A stretch of 64,000 nucleotides of DNA from Chinchilla lanigera (Eukaryota > Chordata > Mammalia > Rodentia > Chinchillidae), in contig NW_004955429.1 in NCBI RefSeq assembly GCF_000276665.1, positions 4,965,709-5,029,708 of the forward strand, in the 5' to 3' direction. The notes under the pieces are model-generated. The model ran no database searches and was not told the origin of the DNA. It saw only the letters and a list, made by a program, of their open reading frames with translations. Numbering within the stretch: the first letter of the stretch is position 1; each line of letters starts with the position of its first letter. The translations under genes were made by a program, and so were the position numbers. Shown here piece after piece: positions 36,264 through 47,812 of the stretch.

Positions 36264-36602
36264 TGTTATGGTTTAGATCTAAAATGGTCCCCAAAGCCTC
36301 CTGTGTGTGGAAGGCAATTGGATCACGGGGCATGATAGTTGAATTGTTGTTAGATGGGAGGGACTGGCTGGTGAGGGTTCCTGGGGGAATGAACTGGAGG
36401 GGATACTCTTGTTCCCAGCTCTACCTTTTCCTCTCTGCTTCCTGCCTGCTGTGACTTGAGCCAGACTTGTCCACCATGCTGTTTCTGCCTTGAAGCCTGC
36501 TGACCATGGGCTGAATCTTCTGAAGCTATAAGCCAAAGTAAACCTTTCCTCCTTTAAATTGTGGTGTCAGATAGTTTGTTCCCACAATGAGAACGTGACT
36601 AA
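36264..36602 (+). mobile_element. MaLR-like solo LTR, plus strand
   Basis: Begins tgttatggtttagatc and passes through 'ggtccccaaagcctcc', 'gccaaagtaaacctttcctc' (the polyadenylation region) and 'cccacaatgagaacgtgact', the usual order of ERVL-MaLR LTRs. Same general family as 55716-56060 and, reversed, 37349-37735 and 42927-43386. No internal retroviral part is attached. Confidence 0.75.
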
Positions 36603-36777
36603 GATGTCCTATTTGGTCTCAGCTGTATTCTAGAAGTCCTGAGGAGCCCATGGCTGTCCACAGTAATCTCATATTGGCATAGCATTCATTGGCTAGGTCC
36701 CTAGACTTCTAACTAATTTTCATGTCATAAAGTTGCTGTAGTTGATCACTGACTCTTCAAAAACATAGCAGCTCTGA
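36603..36777. other. Short spacer, nothing recognised
   Basis: Unique sequence between an LTR and a mariner copy. Confidence 0.5.
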
Positions 36778-37303
36778 GGTGTGATCACAAAATATGGTCA
36801 ATGTTTACACTTAAAATATATTATAGTAAAAGAGACATTGACATTAATTGCCCTGAAAATACTCCTTGTTTTAAAACACTTATTCTGCTTGCTGCTTTCT
36901 GAAATTTCTCGTTTGTATCTAGTTGTATTGTCAAAGTTGCCTCAATGTCCTGAATTAAGTCAAAACATTAGGCTTTCATGGTTATTTTAACTTTGGAGAA
37001 GAGGCAGAGTTTCATGGCATCAGATTTGGTGAGTAAGGTGGATGAAGACATACCATGTTTTTATTTGAACAAACTGCTATCAGCATTTTGAATCAATTCA
37101 AGACACTGAAGTAGCCACAAAAAGATATTCACAGAAGAGGATTTCCAGAATTGCTTCAGAATGCAGGAAGAATGATGGGATAGATATGTTTGAAGTGAGC
37201 AATATACTTTGAGGGAGATTCATAGCACTGCTTTTTTTTTTTAACTGAAATATATTTTAAAACATTTTAATTTAAATATTTACTATATTGATCAAACCTT
37301 GTA
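36778..37303. mobile_element. Mariner-type DNA transposon, inverted-repeat structure (copy 3)
   Basis: The left terminus (ggtgtgatcacaaaatatgg) and right terminus (tactatattgatcaaacctt) are decayed inverted repeats of the same sequence as copies 1 and 2. The left half reads on the minus strand as a transposase C-terminus (SPNLMP and SPKLK near 36985-37060, equivalent to SPDLAPCDFFLFPKLK). The right half reads in sense as FESIQDTE (about 37090), then EDFQNCFRMQEE near 37135-37170. No ID interrupts it, so this copy shows the inverted structure most cleanly. It is also the most diverged. Non-coding. Confidence 0.8.
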
Positions 37304-37348
37304 GATTAAAATCATCTCATATTTTTCAGGCTCTGGTCCTCAGCCCTG

Positions 37349-37735
37349 TGTTAGTTAGCTTCCCATTACTATAACAAAGTGCCTGAGATAATCAACTTAC
37401 AAAGAGAAAACATTTATTTTGGTTCACAGTTGTAGAAGTTGCAGTCCATGATCAATTAACCTATTATTTTGGGCCTATGGAAAGGGAGAACACAGTGATA
37501 GGAGAGTGTAGTGGAGAAAAACCATTTACTTCATCATGAGCCAGAGAGCAAAAGATAAAGAGGAAATGATCAGATCCCCACAGTCTATTTTGAAGGCACA
37601 CCTCCAATGACCTAAAGACCTCCCACCAGGCACCACCTCTTAAGATTTTCACCACTTTCCCATGGTGCCTCCCTGGGGACAAATCCTTTAACACAGGTAT
37701 GTCAGGAGACATTCAAGATCCAAACTCTGGTAGCC
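37349..37735 (-). mobile_element. MaLR-like solo LTR, minus strand
   Basis: Reversed landmarks: 'gttagcttcccattactata', 'cattttattttggttcacag'-like and 'ctcccaccaggcaccacctc'. Same broad family as 42927-43386. Confidence 0.7.
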
Positions 37736-39349
37736 CTGACATGTCTTCTGGGAAATTTTATCCATATCCAAAGTTAAAACAAGCCAATAACTCTCAAATG
37801 TAAATAACAGCATAAGACACTTGTTCTTAGCTCCAAATATCCATCTGGACACATGCTTGGACATATACTAGGGTTCCTGAACATATACTTGGATGTCCCT
37901 CAGGTCCTTTAAGCTCAATATGCCCCTATTGTTTTCCAGCACATTCCACTGCATAGGTGCTAGGCACCTTCTATTCCATGGCACACCCATAGAGTCACCT
38001 CAGACCATCAAGGACATTCCCTTCTTTTCCGTCACATCTCCCAAACCATTGTTGTCTAATGATGTCAAGCATGCTTTCCTCCTATTTCTCTTCTTTAGCC
38101 CCATAGCTTACTTTTAACACAGGCCTTAGCTGAAGGTTTATAATGTGATCTGCCCAATTGTAGTTTCCCAAGGGCACTCAGATGTTGAACTGAATCTTCC
38201 TTCTGACAAAACTCTGTCCATCTTTGTTAGATATATCTCCTCTTTACTTTTATTTTTATCTCTACCCTCAATCCTTCAAATTGATTCCAAAGTTACCTTG
38301 ATAGGGTAAATTTGATCATGTCAATCCCTCTTCTCAAATTCTTCAAAGATTTGCTGTATTACAAGTGTGTTAAATGTAATGGTTGTGGCTATGGTAGTGG
38401 ATGCCTAAAGATGAAACTTGCCACTTGACCTTGGAAGACATAATGATCTTTGAAGCTATTTGTCCTTATTTGGGCATATTTAACCATATCTGTCGGGCAG
38501 CACACACTACCCCTCAACACATCTTACAAAGCTGACATATTATTGAGAGTCTGACTCTAAATACCTAAATAGCACCCTGAAAATAACCACACTTATCATT
38601 ATACATTTACCTCATATATTTAAGAAAAGCAATAGTATATTTATTTGTTCTTCTTGGATTAATTGATCAACATTAAGTTGACAATGTCTGCATTAAATTA
38701 GGGCTTCTCAAGTTATTTCTCTTTTGGAACTAGGTTTTTATAATAAAATAGAATAAACATTTTTCCCTTTTGTTTCTCAGTAACATTCATAAAAATAATG
38801 CTGAAGGTTTACTTCTTAATAAAGAATTTTGTGTGGTGAGGTAAGAGATGGTGAAACAATAATGTTCTATTTTTCTCATCACTTTCCAAATATATGTTTT
38901 CATCTCTCTTCTCTCTCTCTGTGATGCTACTCCAATCCATCTTCAACACTATATTTTTTTCTGCTTTCTAACAATGATGGGCAATAATGCCTTTCAGGGT
39001 CATTCTGAAGCCACAGTTCATGTTTGCTGTCATCTGGTAATTGATGGCATTCAGTTAAGTACTCAGCACAGTGCAAAATATAGCCTTCATCTTCTGTATG
39101 TCCACACGGGACTGGACTTGATCTTTTACTCACCATTTCACATAAGACCACGAAAGCAGAAATGTGATTTTCTAAATCATATACTTTGAAATTAGAAGAC
39201 ATTAAATATAGTGATTCTTAATTAAATATTAGGTTATAAAGAAATATTTGAAAATACCAACCCTCTTTCTTCTCTAATTTCAATGAGCAATTAAGGGTCT
39301 GATCTAGAGAAATAAGATTATCTGAGTGCAGGTAGAAAGAGGAAAGCTA
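37736..39349. other. Unique sequence, no confirmed gene
   Basis: About 1.6 kb without a recognised repeat. A 91-codon minus-strand frame at 38927-39202 (containing PCGHTEDEGYILHCAEYL) is unusual in composition, but I cannot assign it. It has no flanking poly(A) or clear splice sites. Confidence 0.45.
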
Positions 39350-40079
39350 ATTTCTCTTCTAGGCATTTTTCAAGAAGAACTGAAAACATCATACCACAGC
39401 AATATATGTGCACTCATGTTTATAGCAGCGCAATTTGTAATAGCTAAATTGTGCAAACAACCCAAATGCCCATCAACTGTGGAATGGATAAAAAAGATGT
39501 GGTATTTTTATATAGTGGAATATTACTCAGCTATAAAGAAAGATAAATGCAAGGCTTTTATAGGTAAATGGATGCATCTGGAGACCATACTTATAAGTGA
39601 AATAAATCAGTCTCACATGTGTAAACATTGTATTGTCTCTCTAGTGTAATAATCTGAAAGAGTTAATAAAATGTAAAAGGTACAATAGACACTGTGAAAG
39701 GAAAAGAAACTGCTTGAAAGGAAAGAACACCTGGGAAGAGGGAAAAGAGAAAAGAAAGAAAGAAGGGAAAATATGAACATATATAATATATATACACACA
39801 CACAAGATTGCTAAGATAATTGTACTACTAATTCCTATTGCTTTAGTGAAATGAACAGTTAATGTTTGTTTGATCAATCTCACATGCCTGTTTTGCTTTA
39901 CTGAGTAAACAATTTGAAGATAACAATATATAATACAACCATTGTTAACTTCCTATCACCTTATCTGAAATTCTGTATTGCTTTTATTGTTTTTATGTAG
40001 TTTTCTTTATGTCTCTGTGTTTGCTAATACATCCTAGTTCTTTTATCTTTAAACTAAAATTAAAAAATTTTAAAATAAG
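39350..40079 (+). mobile_element. Younger L1 3' end, plus strand, 5'-truncated
   Basis: Begins in the C-terminal ORF2 region ('catgtttatagcagcgcaat', 'caacccaaatgcccatcaac', 'gtggaatattactcagctat'), then a purine-rich 3' UTR with AT and CA runs (about 39720-39805) and an A-rich end near 40079. The 107-codon frame at 39326-39649 is this ORF2 remnant. Same family as 15970-16815, 43992-45575 and 56098-56371. Confidence 0.9.
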
Positions 40080-40896
40080 GAAGAGGAAAGCCAACATTAG
40101 AATGCCCAGAATCAAGTACATGTGCATTCACTTTAGCTTAAATATACAAATACCAATAGATGCAAAAGGTACCTTGCAAGCCACATTTTCCCCCAAATGA
40201 AAAGTTATATAAAATATTTCCACTTCTGATTCAGTCATAGAGAAGAAGTTTAAATAACTATACGAACAGTTTTTCAAATTTCCAGCTATTTGGATGGGCA
40301 ATCCTAAAAGAAGCAAGCATTATGTTGTCTTCAGTAATTGGTGACTATCTATTAAAGGAGATTCTAATTCTCTTGATGATGCCATAATGTTCTCTTTAAT
40401 TGGTATCATTAGGTATGCAAATAGATATAATGATTTATTTAGTAGATAGAATATATACTTTCATGAATATTCAAAAAATGATAATAGAAATGGCCTTAAA
40501 AATATTAACAAGGCTACAATATCATCAAAGTAACCTGAATAAGCAATGAATCTCATAGAATAAAATCTTTCAATTATACATATAGATGCTCTGAGTATAA
40601 AACAATGAGAATCTAGAATTCTGTTTTCAACTATCTGTTTGCATGTTGGTCTCAAAATACTTGTCTCCCTTTTTTATAAAAAACTTTCTTTGAATTGATA
40701 ATGTGCAAATAGAAATGAATTGAAGATTTTCATCAAAAACTGAAAAAATTACAATGGGTAGTTCTCTGTCCTTCCTACTATAGGAAAACAGGTTATAACA
40801 ATTGAACTTGGCCTCAGGAGTTTCAATTATTGTGTTTTTGGTTGACTAAAAACACTCCTTTCAGATATGTTTTGGGCTCAGTTATAACAGAACCAG
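40080..40896. other. Unique AT-rich sequence up to assembly gap
   Basis: Nothing recognised. Confidence 0.5.
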
Positions 40897-40996
40897 NNNN
40901 NNNNNNNNNNNNNNNNNNNNNNNNNNNNNNNNNNNNNNNNNNNNNNNNNNNNNNNNNNNNNNNNNNNNNNNNNNNNNNNNNNNNNNNNNNNNNNNN
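40897..40996. other. Assembly gap (100 N)
   Basis: Exactly 100 N, a conventional placeholder for a gap of unknown size. Open frames crossing it are meaningless. Confidence 1.
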
Positions 40997-41394
40997 TTTG
41001 TCTAAAGAGCACACACTTTATTAAAATTGATGCACTGTTGTATATCATTGTATTAACTATTATTTGATCATAATCTTCCATATGGATTTTAAAACTCAAG
41101 TAATTATTATTTGTTATCATGTTTCTAGGCATGGGTTTTGTTTTATTAATTTTTTCAATACATCCTGCTTGCAAATTTTTGGACTTTTTAAGAGATTAAC
41201 ATCTTTTAAAGATCATTCTGTAATATGCTTATTAACTGTTTTTCAAATAATCCTTTCTTAGTCTCTGTATTGCCTTCTTCCAGCACCCAATTAGACATAT
41301 GTTGGACCTAATCACTTTATTGTTCATATATTTTATCTTTCATATTTCAGATGACTTCTCTCAATGTTGCAGTCCCAGGAACTACAAAAGTTTA
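40997..41394. other. Unique AT-rich sequence
   Basis: Nothing recognised between the gap and the old L1. Confidence 0.5.
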
Positions 41395-42926
41395 TCTTGG
41401 AGTGATATCAGCAAAATGATGGAATAGGAAGCACTGGACTTATATCCATGGACACACTGATTCAACAGCAACAAAGAGATAAATTCTAGCTAGGAAGAAC
41501 CCAGAAACTATTTTAGAGGCTCCTTTACCCAATACAATGTGAAACCAACCAAACTGAAACTAGCAGGGAAACTGGAAACACCCTGTCCCCATAATCCCTA
41601 CTCCTAGCACACTGTCATATGATTGGGAAGAGATTGTCCACCTTCTTGCTCTCTGAATAAGTACAGATTTGGACTACTCATTCAATATTTCATCTCCCCT
41701 CTTCCAGGTGCTTCCCAAATGACTGGCTTTTATCTTCCCTGCCTCAGAGTACTGATGGGATCCACTGTATGTTAGAACTTCTGAGAATAAAAGTGGAAAT
41801 CTGAACCAGCATGCAGCTTCTCACCTGGGTTCAGCATGTTGCTGGTAGAAACAGAAAAACTAAAATACTGTTTCCAGCTTCTTTCTGTGGAGAAAAGCGT
41901 TGGACTATACATTAAATGTCATACCTATCAAGCTGCTACCGAAGGACGCGGTTTTCTCTGATCTGAATTTCAGCGCTGATCGACCCAGTAAATGTTTGAT
42001 TCCTGAGGACTTTAGAGAACAAAAACAGTAGTTTGAATTTATCCCTTGTATAGTTGCCCTTCTCCTTTATGAATCTCATTCATGAAAACTAAAAGCGGGG
42101 GTGGTTTTGCTTAATGTGTAAGTACCAACAGAGTCATGGAACATAAAGGAACAGAAACATCATCCAAACAAAGGAGCAATATAAAACTCCAGATGCCAAC
42201 CCTAGTGAAATGGAGACATGGCAGAGATTTCAAAACAACCATAATGAAAACATTCAAAGAGCTCAGTAAAACAACGCATGGAAAAAGTGAGAATTTCAAC
42301 AAAGGTATGGAAAATTTTAACCAGAACTGAATAGGAATGTTGGAGCTGAATAATATAACTGAACTGAAATATTCAATAGGGGTGTCCAACAGCAAGTGAC
42401 AGCCAGTAGAAGACTATAGCAATCAATGAAAGCAAAGGCAAATCATTTAAAAATTTTCCAGTCAAGTGGCCCACAGGACATTTTAGGAAAGTTCCAAGTA
42501 AAGAAGAGAAAGTACCAGGAAGTTTACTCAAGATATAACATTTGAAACTTATCAAATCTAGAGGAGTAAATCACATTTAGATCCAGGAAGTCCAAAGGAC
42601 TCCAAGTAAGATGAACCCAAGGAAATACAGAGCAAGATTCATTATAATCAACCTGTGCAAATGCAAAGAAAAAGATTTCATTTTGAAAGCATCCAGAAAA
42701 AATTGACTCATTGCACACCAATGAACTCTCTTAAGATTATCAATGGATTTTTCAACAGAAACTTTACAGGACAGAGGAGAGTATGATGACATATTCAAAG
42801 TACTAAAAGAAGAAAACAACTGCCAACCAACGAGATTGTTCCTGACAGAATTGTTATTCCAAAATAAGGGAGATAAAGACTTTTCAGAACATACCTAAGG
42901 GGGTTCATGACCACTAGATCTACTAC

Positions 42927-43386
42927 ATTACTTAGCTTTTCTATTGCTGTGATAAAGTACCTGATGAACACAACTTAAAGGAGAACAGGTTTATTGTGTA
43001 TCACAGTTTCAGAGGTTTCAGTCCAGGGACAGCTAGTCCCAAGGCAGAAACATCATAACAGAGCATGGCAGAAGAAAGCTTTTCCATTACAGCTGAGAAG
43101 AGCTAGAGAGAGCAGGGAGTGAGCGAGAGAGACAGAGAGAGAGAGACAGAGAGAGAGAGACAGAGAGAGAGAGACAGAGAGACACAGAGAGAGACAGAGA
43201 CAGAGACACAGAGAGAAGCTGAGGGCAGGTTATACCCTTCAAAGGCATGGCTCCAGTGATGTATATCCTCCAACTTAGCCCCAGTTTCCACTAGCCCCCT
43301 CAAAAGGTGATCCAATCACCTTTTGAAAGCTCTACTTTTGAATATATGAGAATTTTGTGGGATATTTTAGACCTATACCATAACCC
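42927..43386 (-). mobile_element. MaLR-like solo LTR, minus strand, in old L1
   Basis: Reversed LTR landmarks: 'cttttctattgctgtgataa', 'cacagtttcagaggtttcag' and 'tacccttcaaaggcatggct', ending 'tagacctataccataac'. A GA/GACA-rich stretch (43122-43215) lies inside it and has expanded. Old L1 sequence resumes after it. Confidence 0.8.
43122..43215. repeat. (GA)n/(GACA)n simple repeat inside LTR
   Basis: About 94 bp of GA units broken by GACA. The serine/leucine-rich minus-strand frame across it is an artefact. Confidence 0.95.
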
Positions 43387-43519
43387 TTGCCTTACAAGAA
43401 ATACTAAATGTGAAACAAAAGAACACTTAACTGCAATATACCATATGAAAGCGTAAAATTCATTGTTAAGGTGACATATATTGACAAATATAAACTACTG
43501 CATAGTTGATTTTCTCATG

Positions 43520-43853
43520 ATATGGATCATGGGTTCTGTATCCACAGACTTAACCAACCATTGACTGAAAATATTTGTTAAAAAATTGTTTCTGTACTGA
43601 ACAGGTACCGAACATGTATAAATTTTTTGTTATTGAACATGTACAGATTTTTTGTTATTGCTCCCTAACCAATACACTTATTACTTATATAGCATTTATA
43701 CTGCATAAGGTATTTTAAGTGATATAGACATGTTTTAAACTATAAAGGAAGACATACATAGTTTACATGCAAAATGCTGTGCTATTTTATGATTTGGGTA
43801 TTACTGGAGGAGTTTTATAAACAGTTCTCTGCAGATACTAAGGAATGATTATA
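43520..43853. mobile_element. Tigger-type (pogo) MITE fossil
   Basis: The ends resemble the MER/Tigger termini: 'tgtatccacagacttaacca' on the left and 'ctctgcagatactaaggaat' on the right. The interior includes 'gaacatgtacagattttt' and 'ttgctccctaaccaatacac'. Inserted in the old L1. Confidence 0.75.
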
Positions 43854-44598
43854 TCATTGTAACATGGGGGGGTAAATCACTTCTGTTTCTAGTATGAATA
43901 TTAAAATGCCAAAGTATTATAATAGTAATAACTAGAGTTATGTTAAATGATATATAATATAAATAGGTGTAAATTGTAGTATCAATCATATAAAGCATGG
44001 GAGAAGAAGTAAAAGTGTAGAGTTTTTTTCTACTTTTTCATTTTTTTATTTTAAAGAGAAAACAAAAGCAAAATAACAAAAACAAAGACAAAAACAAAAC
44101 AACACAAAAATATATAAATGATACAGAATTTCAAAACAAGATGATAGGAAATCAACAATGGTTGTTGTATTACTTATTGTTATCTTCAAAGTAGTTGCTC
44201 AGATTACCAGATGTAGGTATGCGAGATTGGTCAATTAAACATTAACTGTTCCTTTCAATAAACCAATAGAAATTAGTAGTACAATTATCTTAGCTATCGT
44301 GTGTGCATATATATATATATTTCCCTTCCTTCTTTCTTTTCTTATTTCCCTCATCCCAGGTGTTCTTTCCTATTAAGCAGTTTCTTTCCCTTTCACAATA
44401 TCTGTTGTACATTTCAGCTATATTTACTCTTTCAGGTTCTTACACTAGGGAAACAATACGGTGTTTACACATGCAGGTCTGATTTATTTAGCTTATGAGT
44501 ACGGGCTCTAGTTGCATCCATTTACCTATAAAAGCCTTGAGTTTATCTTTCTTTATAGTTGAGTAATACTCCATTATATAAAAAATACCACATATTGA

Positions 44599-44722
44599 CC
44601 TGCTGTTTTGCAGGATGGCTCAACAGACACAAATCAATAAATGTAATACACCATATCAACAGAGGCAAAGACAAAAATCACACGATCATCTCAATAGATG
44701 CAGAGTTCCTATATGTAACCAA
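44599..44722 (+). repeat. L1 ORF2-derived ~128-bp unit, copy 1
   Basis: Plus-strand L1 ORF2 sequence ('aatcaataaatgtaatacac', 'gatcatctcaatagatgcag') placed inside minus-strand L1. It is about 90% identical to 45442-45571. Both copies begin with 'ttgacctgct' and end near 'ctatatgtaacc' or 'ttatatgtcacc', so the unit has matching edges. Confidence 0.85.
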
Positions 44723-45441
44723 ATTTTTTATCTATTCCCCAGTTGATGGGCATTTGGGTTGTTTCCAAAATTTTGCTATGACAAATTGTGCTGCTATGAA
44801 CATAAGTGCACATATTATCTTTGTGGTATGATGTTTTTAATTCTTCTGGGGAAATACCCAGAAGGGGAATGGTTGGGTTAAATGGTACCTCTAATCCTAA
44901 TTTTTTGAGGAATCTCCAGACTGATGTCCAAAGTGATTGCACCAGTCTACATTGCCACCAACAGTGGAGAAGAGTTCCTTTTTCCCCACAGCCCCTCCAG
45001 CATTTGTTGTTGGTTGATTTCTGGATGATAACAATTCTTACTTGGGTGAGATGAAATCTCAGTGTTGTTTAATTTGTGTCTCCTGAATGACCAATGATGT
45101 TGAACATTTTTTCATATATTTATTTGCCATTTGTACTTCTTTATCTGAGAAGTATGTATTCACTTCAGATGCCCATTTTTGGATTGGGTTTTTGAATCTG
45201 GGGGGTCTGAGTTTTTTCAATTCTTTATATGTTCTAGATATAAGTCCTTCATCTGAGGGACAGTTAGCTAAAATGTTTTCCCACTTTGTGGGTTGTCTTT
45301 CACTCTATTGGTGATTTCTTTTGAAGTACAAAAGTTTTTTAATAGGATGAGAACCCAGTTGCTGATTCTTTGAAGTGGTTCCCATTCAGTTTGGGCTTTG
45401 TTCATGGCAACTGTGCCTACCCCTATGTCTTCAAGATTTTG

Positions 45442-45571
45442 ACCTGCTTTCTTGCAGGATGGCTCAATATACACAAATCAATAAATGTAATGCACCATAT
45501 CAACAGAGGCAGAGACAAAAATCACATGATCATCTCAATAGATGCAAAGTTTTTATATGTCACCCAATTCC
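45442..45571 (+). repeat. L1 ORF2-derived ~128-bp unit, copy 2
   Basis: Same unit as 44599-44722, at the 5' end of the younger L1, where twin-priming inversion could have placed it. I count about 12 mismatches between the copies. Confidence 0.85.
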
Positions 45572-46558
45572 AATTATTATCAGCTTAAAATACAGTTACA
45601 ACTGTAAAATATTCTGTGTAAGCCCCATTGAAACCACAAGGAAAATATTTATAAAAGTCACAAAGATGAAAAATACAAATGGACCCAAACATATCAATAG
45701 AAAGTAGTGAAACACAAAGAAAGACAGCGAAAGAGGAACAGAAGGACCGAAGAACTACAAGGCAAACAGAAAACAATTGACAAAATGTCACTAGGAAATC
45801 TGTTCCCATTAGCAATTACTTAAGTACAAATGGATTCCTCCATTAAAACAAGAGTGGCCGAATGGATTAAAAAACAAGATTCCATAATATGTTGTCTAAA
45901 AGATAGTTTAGATTTAAGGACACATATAAGCTGAAAATGAAGGGATGGAAAATACAGTCTTTGCAGAGCATAGCTAAAGTAGAAGGGGCATTTACACTTA
46001 AAGCAGACTTTAAATAAAAAATGCTCACAGAAACAAAGAAAGATATTATATCATGATAAAAGGGACAATTTTCCAAGAAAATATAGCCATTATAAATATA
46101 AAGCAAAGATTGAGAAAACAAAGAATTAAAAACAATTTAAGAGAATAAATACTCCACTTTCATCACTGGATAGAACAACCAGACGGAAAAATCACAGATA
46201 CAGTGGACTTGAACATTTCAGTCTAATGGACCTAACACATTTACGAAGCAGCAGCAGCAGAATACACATCCTTCTCAGTGCATGTGGAACGTTACCCAGG
46301 ATAAGTCACACGTCAGATCACAGACCTTAATGTAAGGTTTAACAAAGTTAAGACTGAAATCATGCCAAATGTCATTTACAATCATAAAGAAAAAAGCTAG
46401 AAATCAATACCATAAGGAAAACTAGAACATTCAGAAATATGTGCAAATTAAACTGTACACTTCTGAACAACTAGTGAGTAAACTAAGAAATAGAAAAGAA
46501 AGAAAAAAATATCTTGGAACAAAGAAATGAAAACATAGCACTATACTAAAAGTTAGAG

Positions 46559-46687
46559 GACGCAGGGGCTGGGGATTTAGCTCAGCAGCACAGCACCTGC
46601 CTGGCAAATGCAAGGTTGTGAGTTCGATTCCCGGTACCAGAAAACAAAACAAAAATAATAAAATAAAATAAAATTAAAAAGATGCAG
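46559..46687 (+). mobile_element. ID-type SINE, plus strand, in old L1
   Basis: A well-preserved ID body from 46566 (ggggctggggatttagctca ... gttcgattcccggtaccag) and an A-rich tail of AAAACA and AAAATA units to 46680. Short direct repeats gacgcag (46559-46565) and gatgcag (46681-46687) flank it. The body is among the best preserved ID copies in the window. Confidence 0.93.
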
Positions 46688-47499
46688 CACAAGAAGCAAA
46701 GTTTATAGTGTTAAGTGCATACATTAAAAAAGAAAGATCTCTAATAAATCACCTAACATAAATAATCTAAATTGACACCAAGGAAATCAAAAGAAGAGAA
46801 TAAGTTAGCAGAATAAATGAAATAATAAAGATCTTACCTGTAATAAATAAAATAGAGAGTAAAAAAAAATAAAAAATGAAATTCAAGAGTTGGCTTTTTG
46901 GAACAAAAAACTGATAAACCTTTAGGTGGACTAGAGAAAAAGAAGACTCATAAATAGAATTACAGAAAAGAAGAAATATTATAACTGATACTACAAGAAA
47001 AAAGGGAAAAAGAGGGAGGTGAGGAAGGGGAGATGAAAAATGGAATAAGATGTTTTATGTGCCTGCACCAACTGTGGACAAGGAGTGCAAAATTACGTGC
47101 TACAAACATGGACTAATAAAAAATAAAAATAAATAAAAAAGAGAAGACCCTAAAAGACTACTATGAACAGTTGCATGCTAATAAACTGGATAACTTAGAA
47201 GAAATGAATAAATGCCCAAGAACATACAAGCTACAGATAAACTTTCAGCTGGTAAGGACACTGTTTTACTAAGAAAGAGCCTCTCAAGAGAGAAACACCC
47301 AGGGTCATGCACCAGGTTCTACCGGCAAATTTTGCTGAACATTTAAAGAAGAATTACTGCTGATTCTTTCAAATGTCTCCAAAAAACTGAAGAGGAGGGA
47401 ACTTCCAGACTCATTGTACAAGGCCAGCATAACCCTTATGTCAATGTGAGATAAAGATGCTGCGACAGAAAAGATAATTGCAGGCTGGTATTCTTGATG

Positions 47500-47812
47500 A
47501 GCCTGCAATGGCAAGCAGAAACACCAAAACGACACCCAGGATTGGTGCTGATTGGCATCATTCCCAAAATATCGGTCCAGAAGGTTCATGGAAGGAGGTT
47601 TTTTATGGGATTTGCCAAGGGGAAGTAGAGGTAGAGTACTTGGCTGTCTTTGAGTGGTTCTTACAATATGCATCACAATGACCAGTTATGTATCACAGTG
47701 ATCAGCCATTTCTAGGAGACAGAAGCAACTGGAACTGCAACAGGAACTATTACCTGGGCAACTAAGAATCTGAAGTATACTGGCTGGGGAAGGGGGCATT
47801 TTCTGCTACAAG
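47500..47812. other. Unidentified ~310-bp insertion in old L1
   Basis: The L1 ORF2 sequence stops near 'ggtattcttgatga' (about 47500) and resumes at 'catagatgtaaaaatcctca' (about 47811). In intact L1 these two pieces are adjacent. The DNA between matches no repeat I know, has no clear target duplication and carries no obvious tail. The plus-strand frame 47478-47681 runs through it without stops for 67 codons but shows no domain. Confidence 0.6.

Larger units (their letters stand above)
43992..45575 (-). mobile_element. Younger L1, 5'-truncated with inverted 5' piece, minus strand
   Basis: Read on the minus strand from 45437 down, this gives L1 ORF2 C-terminal sequence (NFCTSKEITNRVKDNPQSGK at about 45290-45350, VWRFLKKLGLEVPFNP near 44900), then the 3' UTR with its purine-rich and AT/CA section, and an A-rich tail near 44000-44110. 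At 45442-45571 the sequence switches to a plus-strand ORF2 segment from further upstream, which fits the 5' inversion produced by twin priming. A second, similar plus-strand segment interrupts the minus-strand L1 at 44599-44722. The old L1 resumes at about 45578. Confidence 0.85.

Noticed and set aside
40823..41174. Open frames across 40897-40996
   Set aside because: They pass through 100 N and carry no information.
43103..43315. Serine/leucine-rich 70-codon frame
   Set aside because: Created by the GA repeat inside a reversed LTR.
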